Shown here: piece after piece, positions 47,241 to 59,493 of the stretch | How positions within the stretch are numbered: the first letter of the stretch is position 1 | How the letters are laid out: each line of letters starts with the position of its first letter | Assembly (NCBI RefSeq): GCF_003073045.1 | Contig: NC_037593.1 | Span: forward strand, 3,525,525-3,589,524 | Reading direction: 5' to 3' | Length of the DNA stretch: 64,000 bases | From: Pomacea canaliculata | Taxonomy: Eukaryota > Mollusca > Gastropoda > Architaenioglossa > Ampullariidae | Position numbers and translations under genes: made by a program | Notes under the pieces: model-generated | Databases searched by the model: none | What the model saw: the letters and a program-made list of their open reading frames with translations, nothing else | Told to the model about the DNA's origin: nothing

Positions 47241-50200
47241 CCTCACAAAAACTTCAACAGGAGGCCTCTAACACGTATGTCTCACTTCCCAACAACCATA
47301 GGTCACAGGGCTATCTCGTACCTCTCTTCCTAGTACAGCAATCGCCATGTACTTTCACCACGGAGGAAATATCATTCTTACCTGCCATTACAAGAATGCT
47401 CATTGGTGATAAGATAATGCTACTTCCAGAAAAATGTTTTTGCAATATGTTTTTAACAGTCTTTAATTTTTATTCGTCAGCCTTTTGCCCACAAATGCTA
47501 TCATGGGTAGAACTCTTTATAATTGTGAGCATGTTGTTCTTGTTTTTTGGCATTCCTGTAATGTTAAAAACTCAGCAATAGGTTGGTGAAAGTACTCAAT
47601 TTTGATATAAAGTAAAAAAAAACAAAAAAACAGAAAAATGTGGCGAAACCATTAAATGAAGTGTTCTTACATTTCATCCAGATATTTAAAATAAGTGTTT
47701 TACTGAATTAAATAGCTGCTTAATGATATAACAAGAAGACTGCTCTGTAACTTGACATTTATTTTCATCAGAAAAAGGCCAGAGCTAGATAATAACACGA
47801 GAACATGCTATTTGAGAGAGATCTGAATTTTATTCGGTTGGTTTTTTGTTTGTTTTTTTTGGTGGGGTGGGGGGAATGGTGTGGCGATTTTCAGTTTTTT
47901 AATTTTGTGAAATATGTATTTTGTACAAGTTCAGAAATAAACTATGAAACTACTGTCTTTGAAATCAATTTTGAAAAATTCCCACGCTTTAATTCATTAA
48001 GTAGAACTTCCTTAATTATATATTGTTGTACGTCGATACACTATATAATTATTTACATGTTGATTGCATTACTAAGTTAACAACAACTAAAAGAACTGAA
48101 CTAGTGGAACTTTTTACCACATAGCTCACCATACTGGAGATTAGTAGCCACTATAAATTACGCGTTAATTTAATTGTATCGTATGCCTTGCCTTGGAAGC
48201 AGATTGTAAAAGTGCTCGTAACTTTGGTGAACTTTCCTAACTTTCGTGACTTTGGTTTAAAGTATTACAAAAGGCAAAATAAACTCACAGAAGTTTGTTT
48301 GGAAAGCCTGGCTCAATTATTGACCGTCCTCATTCAGCTACACACACTCTTTGAAGCTGCTAGTACAATCGTCTGAGTGAAAGTGCCCTAGCAGACGTCA
48401 GGAGCCTCCATGATGGCATAGGCCTCGTTCCCTCGGCGACAGTCGCGCGACGTGAGCGAGCGGTGTGCGCGATAGCTCAGAGCACGGACTCAGAGCGAGA
48501 CTCAAGTACGCGCCGTGCTACAACACTTGCATTGCGTTCGTTGTTGTTTTACAGAGGTTTTAAATATGTTTCTTAAAAATGTTAAATAAAAACTGTTACT
48601 CAAACTACTACAATAGCCTAACAGTTTTCATGGTGGCATTCGTCGTTTCACAAGAAGCTTTGGAGGAGGGCAATTGCAGCGCGTTAAGCAAAGTTTCGGC
48701 TTATTAATTATGTTTTTTTTTTATTCTAGTATATTATGTTTCCATTTACAGTTGGAATATTGTAAGTTAACAACAAACATGAATATGGTACAAAAGGAAT
48801 TGGTTCAAGGTACATTATCGATAGTATTGTTTAAAAGGAGTTGTTTCCCTTTAAATATTTCTGTCTGTACGTGTGTGAGAGAGAGAAAAATGAGCAAAAA
48901 GAGAATCAAAGACGTGGATGTACACATTGTGAATGTAAGTTTTGCACGAGTTCTTGTAAGATATTTTTAGGGTGTGAGCTCTCATGTCGTAAAACGTTAC
49001 AATTTTCTCATCATTCCCTAATTATCATGAACCTACAGTCATGCAGACAGATTTGCACTATTGGCTAACACGGTTTAATATATCTCCAGGAAAAGATGCA
49101 TCTTTATACATCGAAAAAAAAAATGGTTGGAAAGAGCCATGTTAATGAAGTCAGCGTCCCTTTTGGGTCATCAATATTCGATTCGGTTAAACACCACTAT
49201 ATTGATATTAAAACGCTGTCACGTGTACAACCTCAAAAAGATTATACTTCCCTCCCCACCCTTACCCCTTCGATCTCGAGCGGAGGCGTGGTAGATTCAC
49301 TTTCCAACCTCATTCGGACAGCGAGACAGCCAATTAGCATTTAGAGCTAAGTCATGCATCCTTTAGCTCGACTAGTATATGGTTTTAAGATATTTTTATC
49401 GGGTACATTGTGGGAAATAAGTCACCTGCTTAACAAAGGTACTTCTGCCTTTGAGTACATGTACTTTAGATAATGAATTTTTTTTCATTAAAACAGGATG
49501 CCCAGTAAATTCCCAATCCACATATCAAAACAATAGTGCCTATGAACGTGAACCAGAGTGACGGGTGCATAGGTCTGTTGCGGGAGGTGGGGGTATATGT
49601 AGTGGGGGTTATTTAACGAGGCTTGTCGGGCGATAGTGAGATTAATATTGACGCAGGGTCGGTCTGTACTGATTGTTACCATGGCAGGGTTAGCGAATGG
49701 GTGATTTACATAAGCGCTAGCCACTTATCTGCTCTTGGGATTTAAAACATCTAACAGGTTTTATTTTCGTCTAAATATATTGGACATTTTGCTGTCCTTC
49801 TGTCCATCCGTCCCTCGATCTGACTAACGTATGCTCGATCTGTGACACACTGTCGTGCACGTGTATGTACGTGTGTTTATATTTTTGTTTAAATTGCTTC
49901 CTTTCAAGTAGAATAGAATAGTGTTTCACAAACATATCTATATATATATATCTTAGAAAACCCTGCGATAGTAAGCCCATTAGTTTCATAGATTTTTGTT
50001 TTCAAAAAAAAAAGCGGTATGACACGCAGCTACAACACATGACGATCGGGTCTCGGACATCCTTCAAAACAGTTGTGAGCAGCATGCTCATGGTGCTGAT
50101 TTGTCACACCTCACACACAGCTAGTGCACGTGTAATTGACTAGTGTCCGAAGTCAGAGGTTAAAGGTGAAAAGATCGAAAAGGTAAAGATATCGAGCTCC

Positions 50201-51621
50201 CTTCCTTCTTTGGTTGGTTAGTTGATTTTGCATTTTGAGGGGGAGAGGAAGTCACTATCACACTACTGCAGGGGAGGGCAAACTAAGGTCCATCTGCAAA
50301 AATGTGAAGTACAATTGTTCACATATTTTTTATTAAGCCTAGGTTAATTTAATTGAAATTAAATTTGTCAAGTACAGCGTAGCGTTAGAAATCGGCAGTC
50401 AGTAACATTCTAACACAAAGTATAAAGATAACAAATAACACGGTTGACATGTCTGATTTAGAGAGCTTCGAGGGCGGGTGCGTTCAAAGAAAAGGCTGGT
50501 TGTAAAGTTTCATTGTAAGCGAATTCAAACAACTTCATTTTACACAAGAAATTTGGTAAACGAACGTACGCCATCATCATCATTATTGTTGGATTCCTCT
50601 TCCTGTTGTTGTTTCTTGCTCTGTGTCCTGTGGTGTACTGTACTGGCTGCTAAATCCCATAGGTTGCCCTATTCTAGACATTTATTTAGGCTTAAGTACT
50701 ATATGTAACTTCTATTGTGATAGGACTTTCAGTTTATTGTAGTTACTTTCTTTGTAAAATAGTTTACAGTTTGTCATATTTTATAGGATTTAGATTTACT
50801 TTATTTATTAATAACATAATTAATATCAATTATTGATTTACCGTACCTCGATCATATTTGGTTACGGATGATCGAGTGAGAATACCCACATATACACTTC
50901 CTATGGTTTACTTCGCTTCAGTATATACATAGCTATATATATGCTAGGTTAGCTCCAGTTCCTAATTGCAGAGACGTTTTTATAGCCTCTCGCCGTGTAA
51001 CACCTCTTCCCCTCCGTACCCATCTCCACCCAGCCACCCACCCCACCTCAAGCTCCCCCCCCCCAACGTGTGCAGTGACGTTGGCGGCGCAGCTGTGTTG
51101 GCCGCTGCAGGTCACGACCTTGACCTTTTATGCCTGCGCGCGGATTTACAACTGCTGCAACTTCGTCTGTTCGTACATCGCCGAGGTTATCAACAGAAGC
51201 AGATGTGTGGTGTAGTCTTACCGCTGGCAGAACACAACTCTGTGAAATTCCAACTACAAATGAATTCTTTCCAGGAGGGACTAAGTGAAGCAGCGCGAAG
51301 GGTAGAACAAAGGTGTGCGCAAGCTTTCGAAAATGGCGCGCGTGCACCGAGAGGTCATGACCGGCCCCATGGCCGCCCACTGCTCGCCGTCTGCTGCATG
51401 GCGCGTCTCTACGCCGCTGATTATACACTGGATCCCCGACACACTGGCTCATCCTGCCACCTCTCGTGTCGTGTGCTGTGGAAACTTGTGGTAAGGACAC
51501 GAAACTGGCTTGGGTTGTTTTACTGGATATCATTTTGCTCCTTCCTCGTGTTCGTCTGGATGTCTGAGGAGTAGGAAGGAAAAAAAAAAAAACCAAACAA
51601 ACAAACAAAAACCCAAACACG

Positions 51622-54600
51622 ATGGGTAACAAGAACTGTTGTGTCGGAGGTGAAGGGTCGGGTAAAGTCGTCGAGTCCGGAATGGGAGAACAGTCTGGCG
51701 ACGGAAGATACACTATGAGAGGTAAGACTAAAGAAGTTCTGAACAAACTTGAGTTAGTTCAGTGATCTCAGCATGGATGTTTCCGTTCTTCTTTTATATT
51801 CTATTCCGTCCTCCACTTTTCCAATTTTTAAAAACGATTATATTTTGATGTACACCTGTTACTATTTCGTGTGTAGATGTTATAACTAAATTATCAGTGT
51901 CTGCATTGATTGTGTGTGTATTTATATATGGTGGAGAGAGCAAGAGAGAGAAAGAATGAGACGAAAGAACATAAAAGAATGGATAGTGGAAGCTGACCGA
52001 AACTCGAGTTTACAGACCTCGGATTTTGACATTTTATGGAGAAAATGTCTGCTTGGTTTGTTAGTAACATATCCTGGTAGAGGTCCAGCTTGCCTCCATC
52101 CTCCTCTGCACTTTCAGGTTCGGGGAGGGAAGGACCTGTTAGGTAATCCACCCCGCCCCTATCTCGTCAAGCATCTACATAAACTTAAGACACACCGGAT
52201 GAGTTTCACGATTGTCAGATCGTTTCCTTTATAGACACAAATTTCCAAAAAAACCTATTTGTTTACTTATGCAACACCATCTTTGTTACCGCTACAAGTA
52301 TCCAAATTTTGCAGCTCCAAAAGTTGCTTACTTGTTTGTGGACAAATCCTGATAAATAGATCATGATAGTTTCATTTATTCATTTATTTATATGTATAAT
52401 TTCAAAAATAAGGCACGTGCAATTTTTTGCATTTTTTAAATGTCGTCACGCACCTGTCCTGACACCTGCCTGTTACAACAGACAGGTACACGCATGCACA
52501 TCTTCATTAAGGGCGGTTCTCTCAGCACTATTCTTTTCGCTGGTGGCATTTGTTATATATTGACTGGGATTTAAATGTTGCATAAATGAAAATATTTGCG
52601 AAGAGTCATCGAACATGTAAATAAAATAAGAAAGGTAAAAATATTCAATTTGGAGAAAATGTTAACATTGCTGAGAAACAAAGCAGCTGTTGCCAGCCCA
52701 AGAACTCACAAATTCTTTGATTTTAAAGTATGTCAAAGTCAAGGTAAAACAACTTCGCGGGGCATTTTTTTTCCTTTTTCCTTCAATTTACGTGTAGCAA
52801 AATAAAACATATTAGTAACACTTTTATTAAGCACCCCTAGTTTGTATTCTACATAACATCTGTCGTGTCCAGAAGTACATAGATGAAAGAGGGTAGGGTG
52901 GAAGTTCGTTGCTGATAGCAGGGGTAGGATCCTCCTTACCATATCTTACACATTGTGGGAAAGTGGGAGGCGATTAAACGAAACAGTTTCTTTACTTACA
53001 TGATCCAGTACTTGGGGAATCAGGAAGTTGTGCTATTTACAGCTTTGTGACTCACGAATGGCTTTTATTTACGTCGTCGTTTTGCTCAGCTTCTTGTTGA
53101 CTTTTCTTGTAACTTAGTATTTACGCCTAACCTTCCATTAAAGTCTTCAGATTACATGTTTATCGTTTTAAGCAGGAAGTAAAACTGTCGGTATATCCCC
53201 TGTGAAGATCTGTTACCAACTTTCTTCAGACGCAAATAGTTATAGAATATGATTTTGCACATTATTTTTATCACACATAATTGTATATAATGTATTTTAT
53301 TGGGTAGATCTTTAAAAGTTTGTTAAATATAATGGAAATAGTTATTTGTGTATCTGTGTTTGATAGAGATGGTGAGAGAGCTTTCAGGCTTACAGTCTGC
53401 AGTGACTTGCTTTTATTACCACAGCGCAGTGTGTCTTCGAATGTTTGTGTCTGTGTGTCTGTGAGAGAGAGAGAGAAAAAAAATTCTGAATGACATTTCT
53501 TCACTCGCAGAAGAAAGCGGATGTTCTCTCTCAAAAGGCTTAAGTCACAAAAAATTTCAAAGTCTGCCGACCATCGGATTGATAATGACACCTAGTGCAG
53601 ACCTCCATGCAACTAATTTAATTTATTTTGTTTTTTGTTCCCACCCACCTCCCAGGTAGCTACGTTCCTGCTCGTCCTGGTGGGTACCCGGTATACAACT
53701 TACCCTTCACAGGATATCCAGCAGCGAGAGGGGACTTGCTATATCAGCCGAGATACCCCGTCATCCTCATGGACCAGTACGACGGACGGTTCGAATACGA
53801 CAACCATGCCTTTGAGGGGCTGATGGACGTAGAACCCCGCCCTCGTCACAAGGAGGCCATGCACAGCAGACACAACCACGGCGCAGACGCCGGCAAAGCG
53901 AGACATAAGGGTGGAAAGAAAAGTAGGTGGCACCAGGTGCTAATTGAAGGTTGTGTGTATGTTGGGGGGTTGGTAGGTAGGGGTGAGTCAACGGCTTTTT
54001 AGATATGTGAACAACTTGTTGATGTCAAGTTGACGAGAACTGGTATGTAAATAACAATTTCCTCTTCAGGACTGCGATGTTTGCGTGGTCATGTTGTTGT
54101 CAGTTAATTGTTTGATGAGGAGTGGAAGGCGCTCGGCTGGTTAATAAGATGTAAATTATTCCGTTTTATTTCACCTTGTTCCGTTAATGAGATGTAAATA
54201 AGTTTGTCAGAAGCATGTTAATCTTTTTATTAACAAGGCGAAGTAAACATTTCTGCTTTCTTAATTCGAGGCATTCAAAGTGCATTTTTTAGCAAGCAGA
54301 AAAAACTGAGACTGATTGATGGCAATATTAAATAAAAGATACCTGTGCGTGTGTGTGCGTGTTTGTTTGTTTGTTGTTTTAACAAAGTAGCCAGCACCAA
54401 GTTTGCGGAAAATGGCGGAGAGTCGCTTGTCCCAAAACAAGTCTTCGTTGGACTCATCAGGAGTGACCGTCTCCGCTCCGAAAGGCCCCAACTCCGTGTC
54501 TTCTCCAAAGTCGCCAGCAGCAGCCTCGATGGTCAGTGCGAGTCACACCCAGAGGGTGCTGAAGCCCCACGCAGTTATCAGTCATGTGACGTGATAATCA

Positions 54601-57600
54601 GCTTTTGTCGGGCAACATCAACGTCGTGGGCAAGGTCAAAGGTCAGTGTTGGGATTAACAAGGAAGGTGTGGGAAAACCTTGGTAATCAATCGAACTTAA
54701 TCCCTCGGCGTCAAGATACTGCCGTAGTAATAGTAAATATTAGGTTGTGAGATTGGACATGAATGACAGAACAAACAAACAACGCCTGGCGTTAGTCTGC
54801 ATGCCGAGGAGTGGGCAGGAGGTGGTTGGGGCAGGGGAGAAAAGAACTCGGGTATGATTTAATTATTGTTGATACCTCGCTATCGTTATCGTTTACTCTG
54901 ACTCAGTCTTTTCGCTTTCATTCCTTAAAACACTGTCGTTTGATGTTGGTCTACAACAGATAATCTAGAGGCTGCCGGCCTGTCTGTGAGGGCGTCGAGT
55001 CCAGCTTAAGCCCTGGCACACATCTTGATAGGGAAACCGGAGAGGCTACTATTGATGCTAAGGTGAGAGGGAAGTGGCTCACGTCAACCTCAAAACTCAC
55101 GCTGGCATCCACACACACACACAAACTATGCACGCACACATGTTAAGCTTACGGTAAAAGGAAGTACGCAGATTTCTCTCTCATCAGGTGTTCGTATGCT
55201 TACTGAACGAAGAGTTCTTGCGCTCGAAGACCTGTCGTCACCAGGTGGCGTTGGCCTACCTGTCTGATTCCGCAATCTTCCCGCTCATCCTCAAGCCCCG
55301 GGAAAGCCTTTTGGCCCTGGTGGACCCCGACCTGTGAGTACACCTTGGGGCCTGTTTTTTTACGGTCACGAAGAGCCTGCATCTTTATTTTATATACTTG
55401 TATTGACCCGAAGCGTGTGTCATAACAAGACGAGCGAAACTGCTATTGGCGTATAGTGTGATATTAACAAACGACCTGTTGACTATGTTTATTCTTTCAA
55501 GAGATGATAAAAACAGCGTTTACTAATGGTCCGATTCATTCCAGCTTCTCGTAGAATCTTGGGCCATCATTATTCTGTTCGGTAATCCGTCACAGCGTCC
55601 CCTAATTTTTTAACTGGGCATGTGCAGAAAGTTGCTGTTGGCCAGCTACAAGTGGAGGTCGTTGTCGGAAGGCGGGGTGGCAGATAATGACATCAGCATG
55701 ATCACAGACGACATCAAGGCGTTGTTAGACTCCCTGCAAGTACTTCCGCTAGGAGGCGACAACGGTCCAGTCGACGAGAACTCCAGTCAGCAAGCGGCGC
55801 AGGACGTTTAGAACAGGTAAGCCATAATGAATGCTTGATGAGGACTTGGTTTGTAATTAGAGCAACTTGGAAGTTGAAACTTAAGTGGCAAACGTGTGGG
55901 ACACAGGAGAAAATAGTTATCCTGTTGACTTTTCTCAGAGTTCGGAGGGTGAAAAGCATCAGCTTAAGAAGCACTCGAGCATTCGTTTTCGACAGCAAAA
56001 CATTGTTGTGGAGGATGACCAGTGCAGACAGATGAAAGCCGGAGGAGTTTTGGACAACTCGATTTGGCGCCACAGACCCCGTGGACTGGACGCGGTGAGT
56101 ACAGTTCAGGCTAGATTGTGAAAGTGCGAGCTGGTCAGTAATTAGTTCTTCATCATCATCACCCTGGTCATCGTCATCAAAAAGTCAGAACAGCCACAGG
56201 ACCGTCATGTTTATCACCGTTCTCAACATTTGTGTACACATGTTTGTGGCGCAAAACCAGGTTCAAGGAGGAATTCCTGGCCGAGTTCCAGGTTCCGATC
56301 ACAAGGCTGTTCCCTGATGAGGAAAGACGACAGAAGCTGCTAGAACTCGTCAGGCGACAACTGCGGGTCGATGAGAAGAGCACGTGCACAAAGACCACCT
56401 CACACGTAAGACGACACAACCACCCCACCCTTCAACTTTTTTTTTTTTTTTGTTTTTGGTTCTCGACCGCCTTGCACTTGAGCATTTTGAACGGTTATGA
56501 ATTTGACAAGCATCCCTTAAACTAACTTCTTTATCAATTTATATGTCGCGTCTTCTCTTTTGTTCTTCCGTCTGTACATCTCTTTCTTTTCCTTTGCCAT
56601 CTCTATTCCTCCTCCTCCCAAGCTCCTCGCTTCTCTACCCCTCCTGTCGTCTCTTGTCCTTAACTCCACCCCGTTACCTTTAACCCGGATGCTCAGTTTC
56701 TTTATGACATCATTTGTTACTTAGATTTGACGAGTACGCAGTAGGTGTACTACGTAGTGTCTACTTCGTCATCATTTTCTGTGTCAGGTTTTTGCTGCGT
56801 GGATGGAGAGGTTGTGGCCCTGTGGAGTCGGATGGAGGAGAAGGTCCGAGAGAAGTTTGCCCTGAAGGAAGTTTTCTGCGTGGAGTCCACTGTCAGGGTG
56901 GCAGCCATGCGCAACGTGGGTAGGTAACCTCGACCGCGAAACGAGTCAGCTTGACAAACTGACACAAGGTGAACCACCTGGTTAGGTGAACATCTTGAGT
57001 AGCTAAACAAAGTGGGTAGCTGGATATGCTGGTAGGTGAACAAGTGGGTAAGTAAAGCAAATAGTTGAGTAGGAAAGTGATCACCTTGGGTAAGCGAATA
57101 AAATCGGTAGCCGAGCAACATAAGTAGGTTAACAAACAAGATTGGTCAACAACGTGGCCAGGTTAAGTTTTTGGATGCCGCCTGTCACTTCTTTCGTCTG
57201 TCTTTCCAGATAAATTCTGCAGCCCAGGAGTGGTTGACGGCTTAAGAGATCTGCTTTCCGATCCCGAGTACAGCACAAGAGCCGCCGCTGCCATTTCTCT
57301 GGCTCGGGTCAAGGCCGATGACTTGCTCACGATGAGCCACATTGTGCGAATGCTCAGTGATGAGGACAGACTAATCCGCGAGGTGGGCTGCCTCGCGCTG
57401 GGTCGCCTGAAATCGAGGCTGGCCTTGAAGAAGTTGATGTACATGTGGTGCGTGATATCATGTTTATACATCTTTAGTGTGTGTATGTGGAGGAGCTTTG
57501 TGTGTTCTCTTGTGAATTTGGAGTGGTGGTGGTAGTGGGGTTGGAGTCGAAGAGAATAAGGTCTTCGACAACACAATATACAAAAGCGTCGTAGACATGT

Positions 57601-57790
57601 GCTGCGAAAAATGTTTGCATTTAATGTTGGTTTCCATCCACTTTACAGGCGCAATGATGCCATATCGAACGTTCGGGAAGCAGCCTGTTGGGCGTTACAT
57701 CAGATTGGAGGACAGGAAGTAGAAGACATTTTCCGTGTCATAAAAGACCTTGAACACGAACTGCGGATGTTAAGGGATGCGACAACATAA
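51622..57790 (+). CDS. Predicted N-myristoylated TIR-like and HEAT-repeat protein
   Basis: N-terminus MGNKNCCVGG fits N-myristoylation at Gly2 plus palmitoylation at the Cys pair. Best exons: 51622-51721, 53656-53922, 54395 to about 54590, about 54960-55062, 55188-55333, 55621 to about 55803, 55939-56094, 56268-56405, 56788-56919, 57210-57447 and 57649-57790. A Ser-rich linker leads into PHAVISHV (TIR strand A-like), then PVCEGVESSLSPGTHLD (box 2-like) and VFVCLLNEEFLRSKTCRHQV then ALAYLSDSAIFPLIL (TIR helix C and strand D). The C-terminal part has HEAT-like helices: STVRVAAMRNVG, STRAAAAISLARVKAD, DRLIREVGCLALGRLK and SNVREAACWALHQIG. Anomalies: the exon near 54975 changes frame between NLEAAG and RPVCEG; the 55621 exon reaches a stop at 55809; two downstream junctions do not keep phase as drawn. 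This may reflect assembly indels, alternative isoforms or decay. I cannot name a characterised orthologue. Confidence 0.6.
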
Positions 57791-59493
57791 ATCAAAAATT
57801 GCTTCTCCATGATTGGCTGGAAAAAAAAAAAGATATCAGCAAACTTCCTCGAGTGGAAAAGCGCAAGCAGCTCACAATGAAGCTGGAGCAATTGAGGTCA
57901 CATGCAGGTGTGTGATAAACAATACTAATGGCACTTTTCTTCCTACCACAGTGCCTACTGGGAGATGTCTGTTTCACCGACTGCTGAAAGGTTGTCTGGT
58001 CTGAAAACATTGCAAACTCATTGATGTAAACACTTTTTACTCCGTCAGTGGTAAATCTTTACGCATGTGTACAAACGAGCCTAATCTGTTTGGTATCAAG
58101 GATCCAACTCGAGTTGTGCATACATTGTGCTCAGTTTACCAATTGCCGGAAATTTTATGTGTGATCAGCAGCTGAAAACTAGATGAGCATTGCGTCTGTT
58201 CAGCTCACCAGAAACAGACATTTATAAATATTGCAGTTGTTTAGTTTATCAGCAATTTAATTTTACCAAACCTTTGTGGTAAGCGCAATATCAGCAGAGA
58301 ATTTTGTTACTGGAAATCCTACTGCAAAAGATGTTTTCTGTTCACAAAGACTGATGAATATCTGAATATTGTTATTTCATTATATTTAACCTTCAAAAGA
58401 CTTACTCCTGTAAATAAATGATACATTATTGATAATCAAATGTGTAAAGTGCATTTCTCCTGTAAATGTAAATGTGAGTATAATACACTGCGCTAACATG
58501 AAAATCAGTGCTGTCCTATCCTACCATTATTACAAATAGATCCTATTCTCAGAAACCCCAGCTTCCTACTTCACACTAAACATTAAAATATCTCTGCATA
58601 TTATCCATTTCTGTGTTTGTATGTTAGTTCTGCAAATGAATAAGCCACTCATCATTTTCAATTTATTTATTTAAACTGTGCTGTACAAGCAATAATATGT
58701 TCTTATCACAGATCACAACAGTACGTTGAACAAAAACCATCCAACTGTATCAGGGTAGCCTAGTGGCATAGAAGTGACTGTCAACAATGTCCTTGTTTCT
58801 ATATTTTGAATTTAAATAATTGTTTTTCGTCATAAAATGTCAAATGTTACCATCTTCCAACAATTCACACCTATACCACCCTGCTGACAAAAACAAATAA
58901 ATAAAAGATGGATGTCTAACATTAGGAACTTTTTTAAAAAAAAAGACCTGTCAAGATGAACATCTGTAATCAGCAAAGCAATAATTTTAGAAATAAAATC
59001 CCCTTCGAGTGCCTACCAGATATGAGTGTTTCTTTGCCTGCTTACCTGCAGGGAACTAGATTAAACAGTTGAGAAGTGTTAGAGGCTCCTGGAGTATATT
59101 CTCTAAAGGAAGTAAATAACTACTTGATGACTTTTTCTGAGATTTCAAGCAAACCTTGTTCATTCACAGATTCTCACCCACAAAGTCAGATCATGCACAA
59201 ATTCACAAATGTTTGTGCTCTCAAAATGTACCACCTCCAAAACATTTGTCCATTTTGAAAATATCTTTGGTCTCTGAGTAATCATGATGTCCAGACATTA
59301 CAGGGTTATCTGTTCCCATACAAGGAAGGGAAACCACTTTATATTGTGCACCACGATTGGAAATTTTTTTTTTTGGTTAGCACAGGATGTCAAGAAAGTT
59401 TCATTCAACATTTTGTACCAAGCTCATGAAAACTGTTTCGTTCTTTTTGTTGGCACAAGATGTCAAGCGTAGTATGCTCAATGAAACATCATC
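57791..59493. other. Convergent 3' flanks of TIR-HEAT and LZTR1
   Basis: Between the two facing stop codons. A possible poly(A) signal for the plus-strand gene lies near 58415 (AATAAA in GTAAATAAATG), and TTTATTTATT near 58665-58675 could serve the minus-strand gene. A tRNA-like A-box (TAGCCTAGTGGCATA) at 58756-58770 hints at a decayed SINE. Otherwise AT-rich with no gene seen. Confidence 0.55.

Larger units (their letters stand above)
42466..51621. other. Gene-poor intergenic region
   Basis: About 9 kb between the 5' end of the FAM216-like locus and the TIR-HEAT start codon. It holds SINE copies near 42.9 kb and 47.1 kb, a CA tract near 45.61 kb, poly-T and G runs, and scattered short ORFs with no recognisable domain. 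The segment 44186-44471 (minus) has two overlapping frames, but nothing in it was identified. The right end (50.9-51.6 kb) is GC-rich and probably includes promoter and 5' UTR of the TIR-HEAT gene. Confidence 0.55.

Noticed and set aside
48465-48530. tRNA-like word GATAGCTCAGAGCAC
   Set aside because: No B-box or cloverleaf could be drawn around it; not a tRNA gene.
50966-51746. Overlapping plus (202 codons) and minus (232 codons) ORFs in GC-rich DNA
   Set aside because: Both lie just upstream of the TIR-HEAT start, show no domain or conserved motif, and are mutual shadows; more likely promoter and 5' UTR sequence.
51894-52151. 85-codon minus-strand ORF (MDYLTGPSLPEPESAEEDGG start)
   Set aside because: Sits in an intron of the TIR-HEAT gene; no family recognised and no convincing splice partner.
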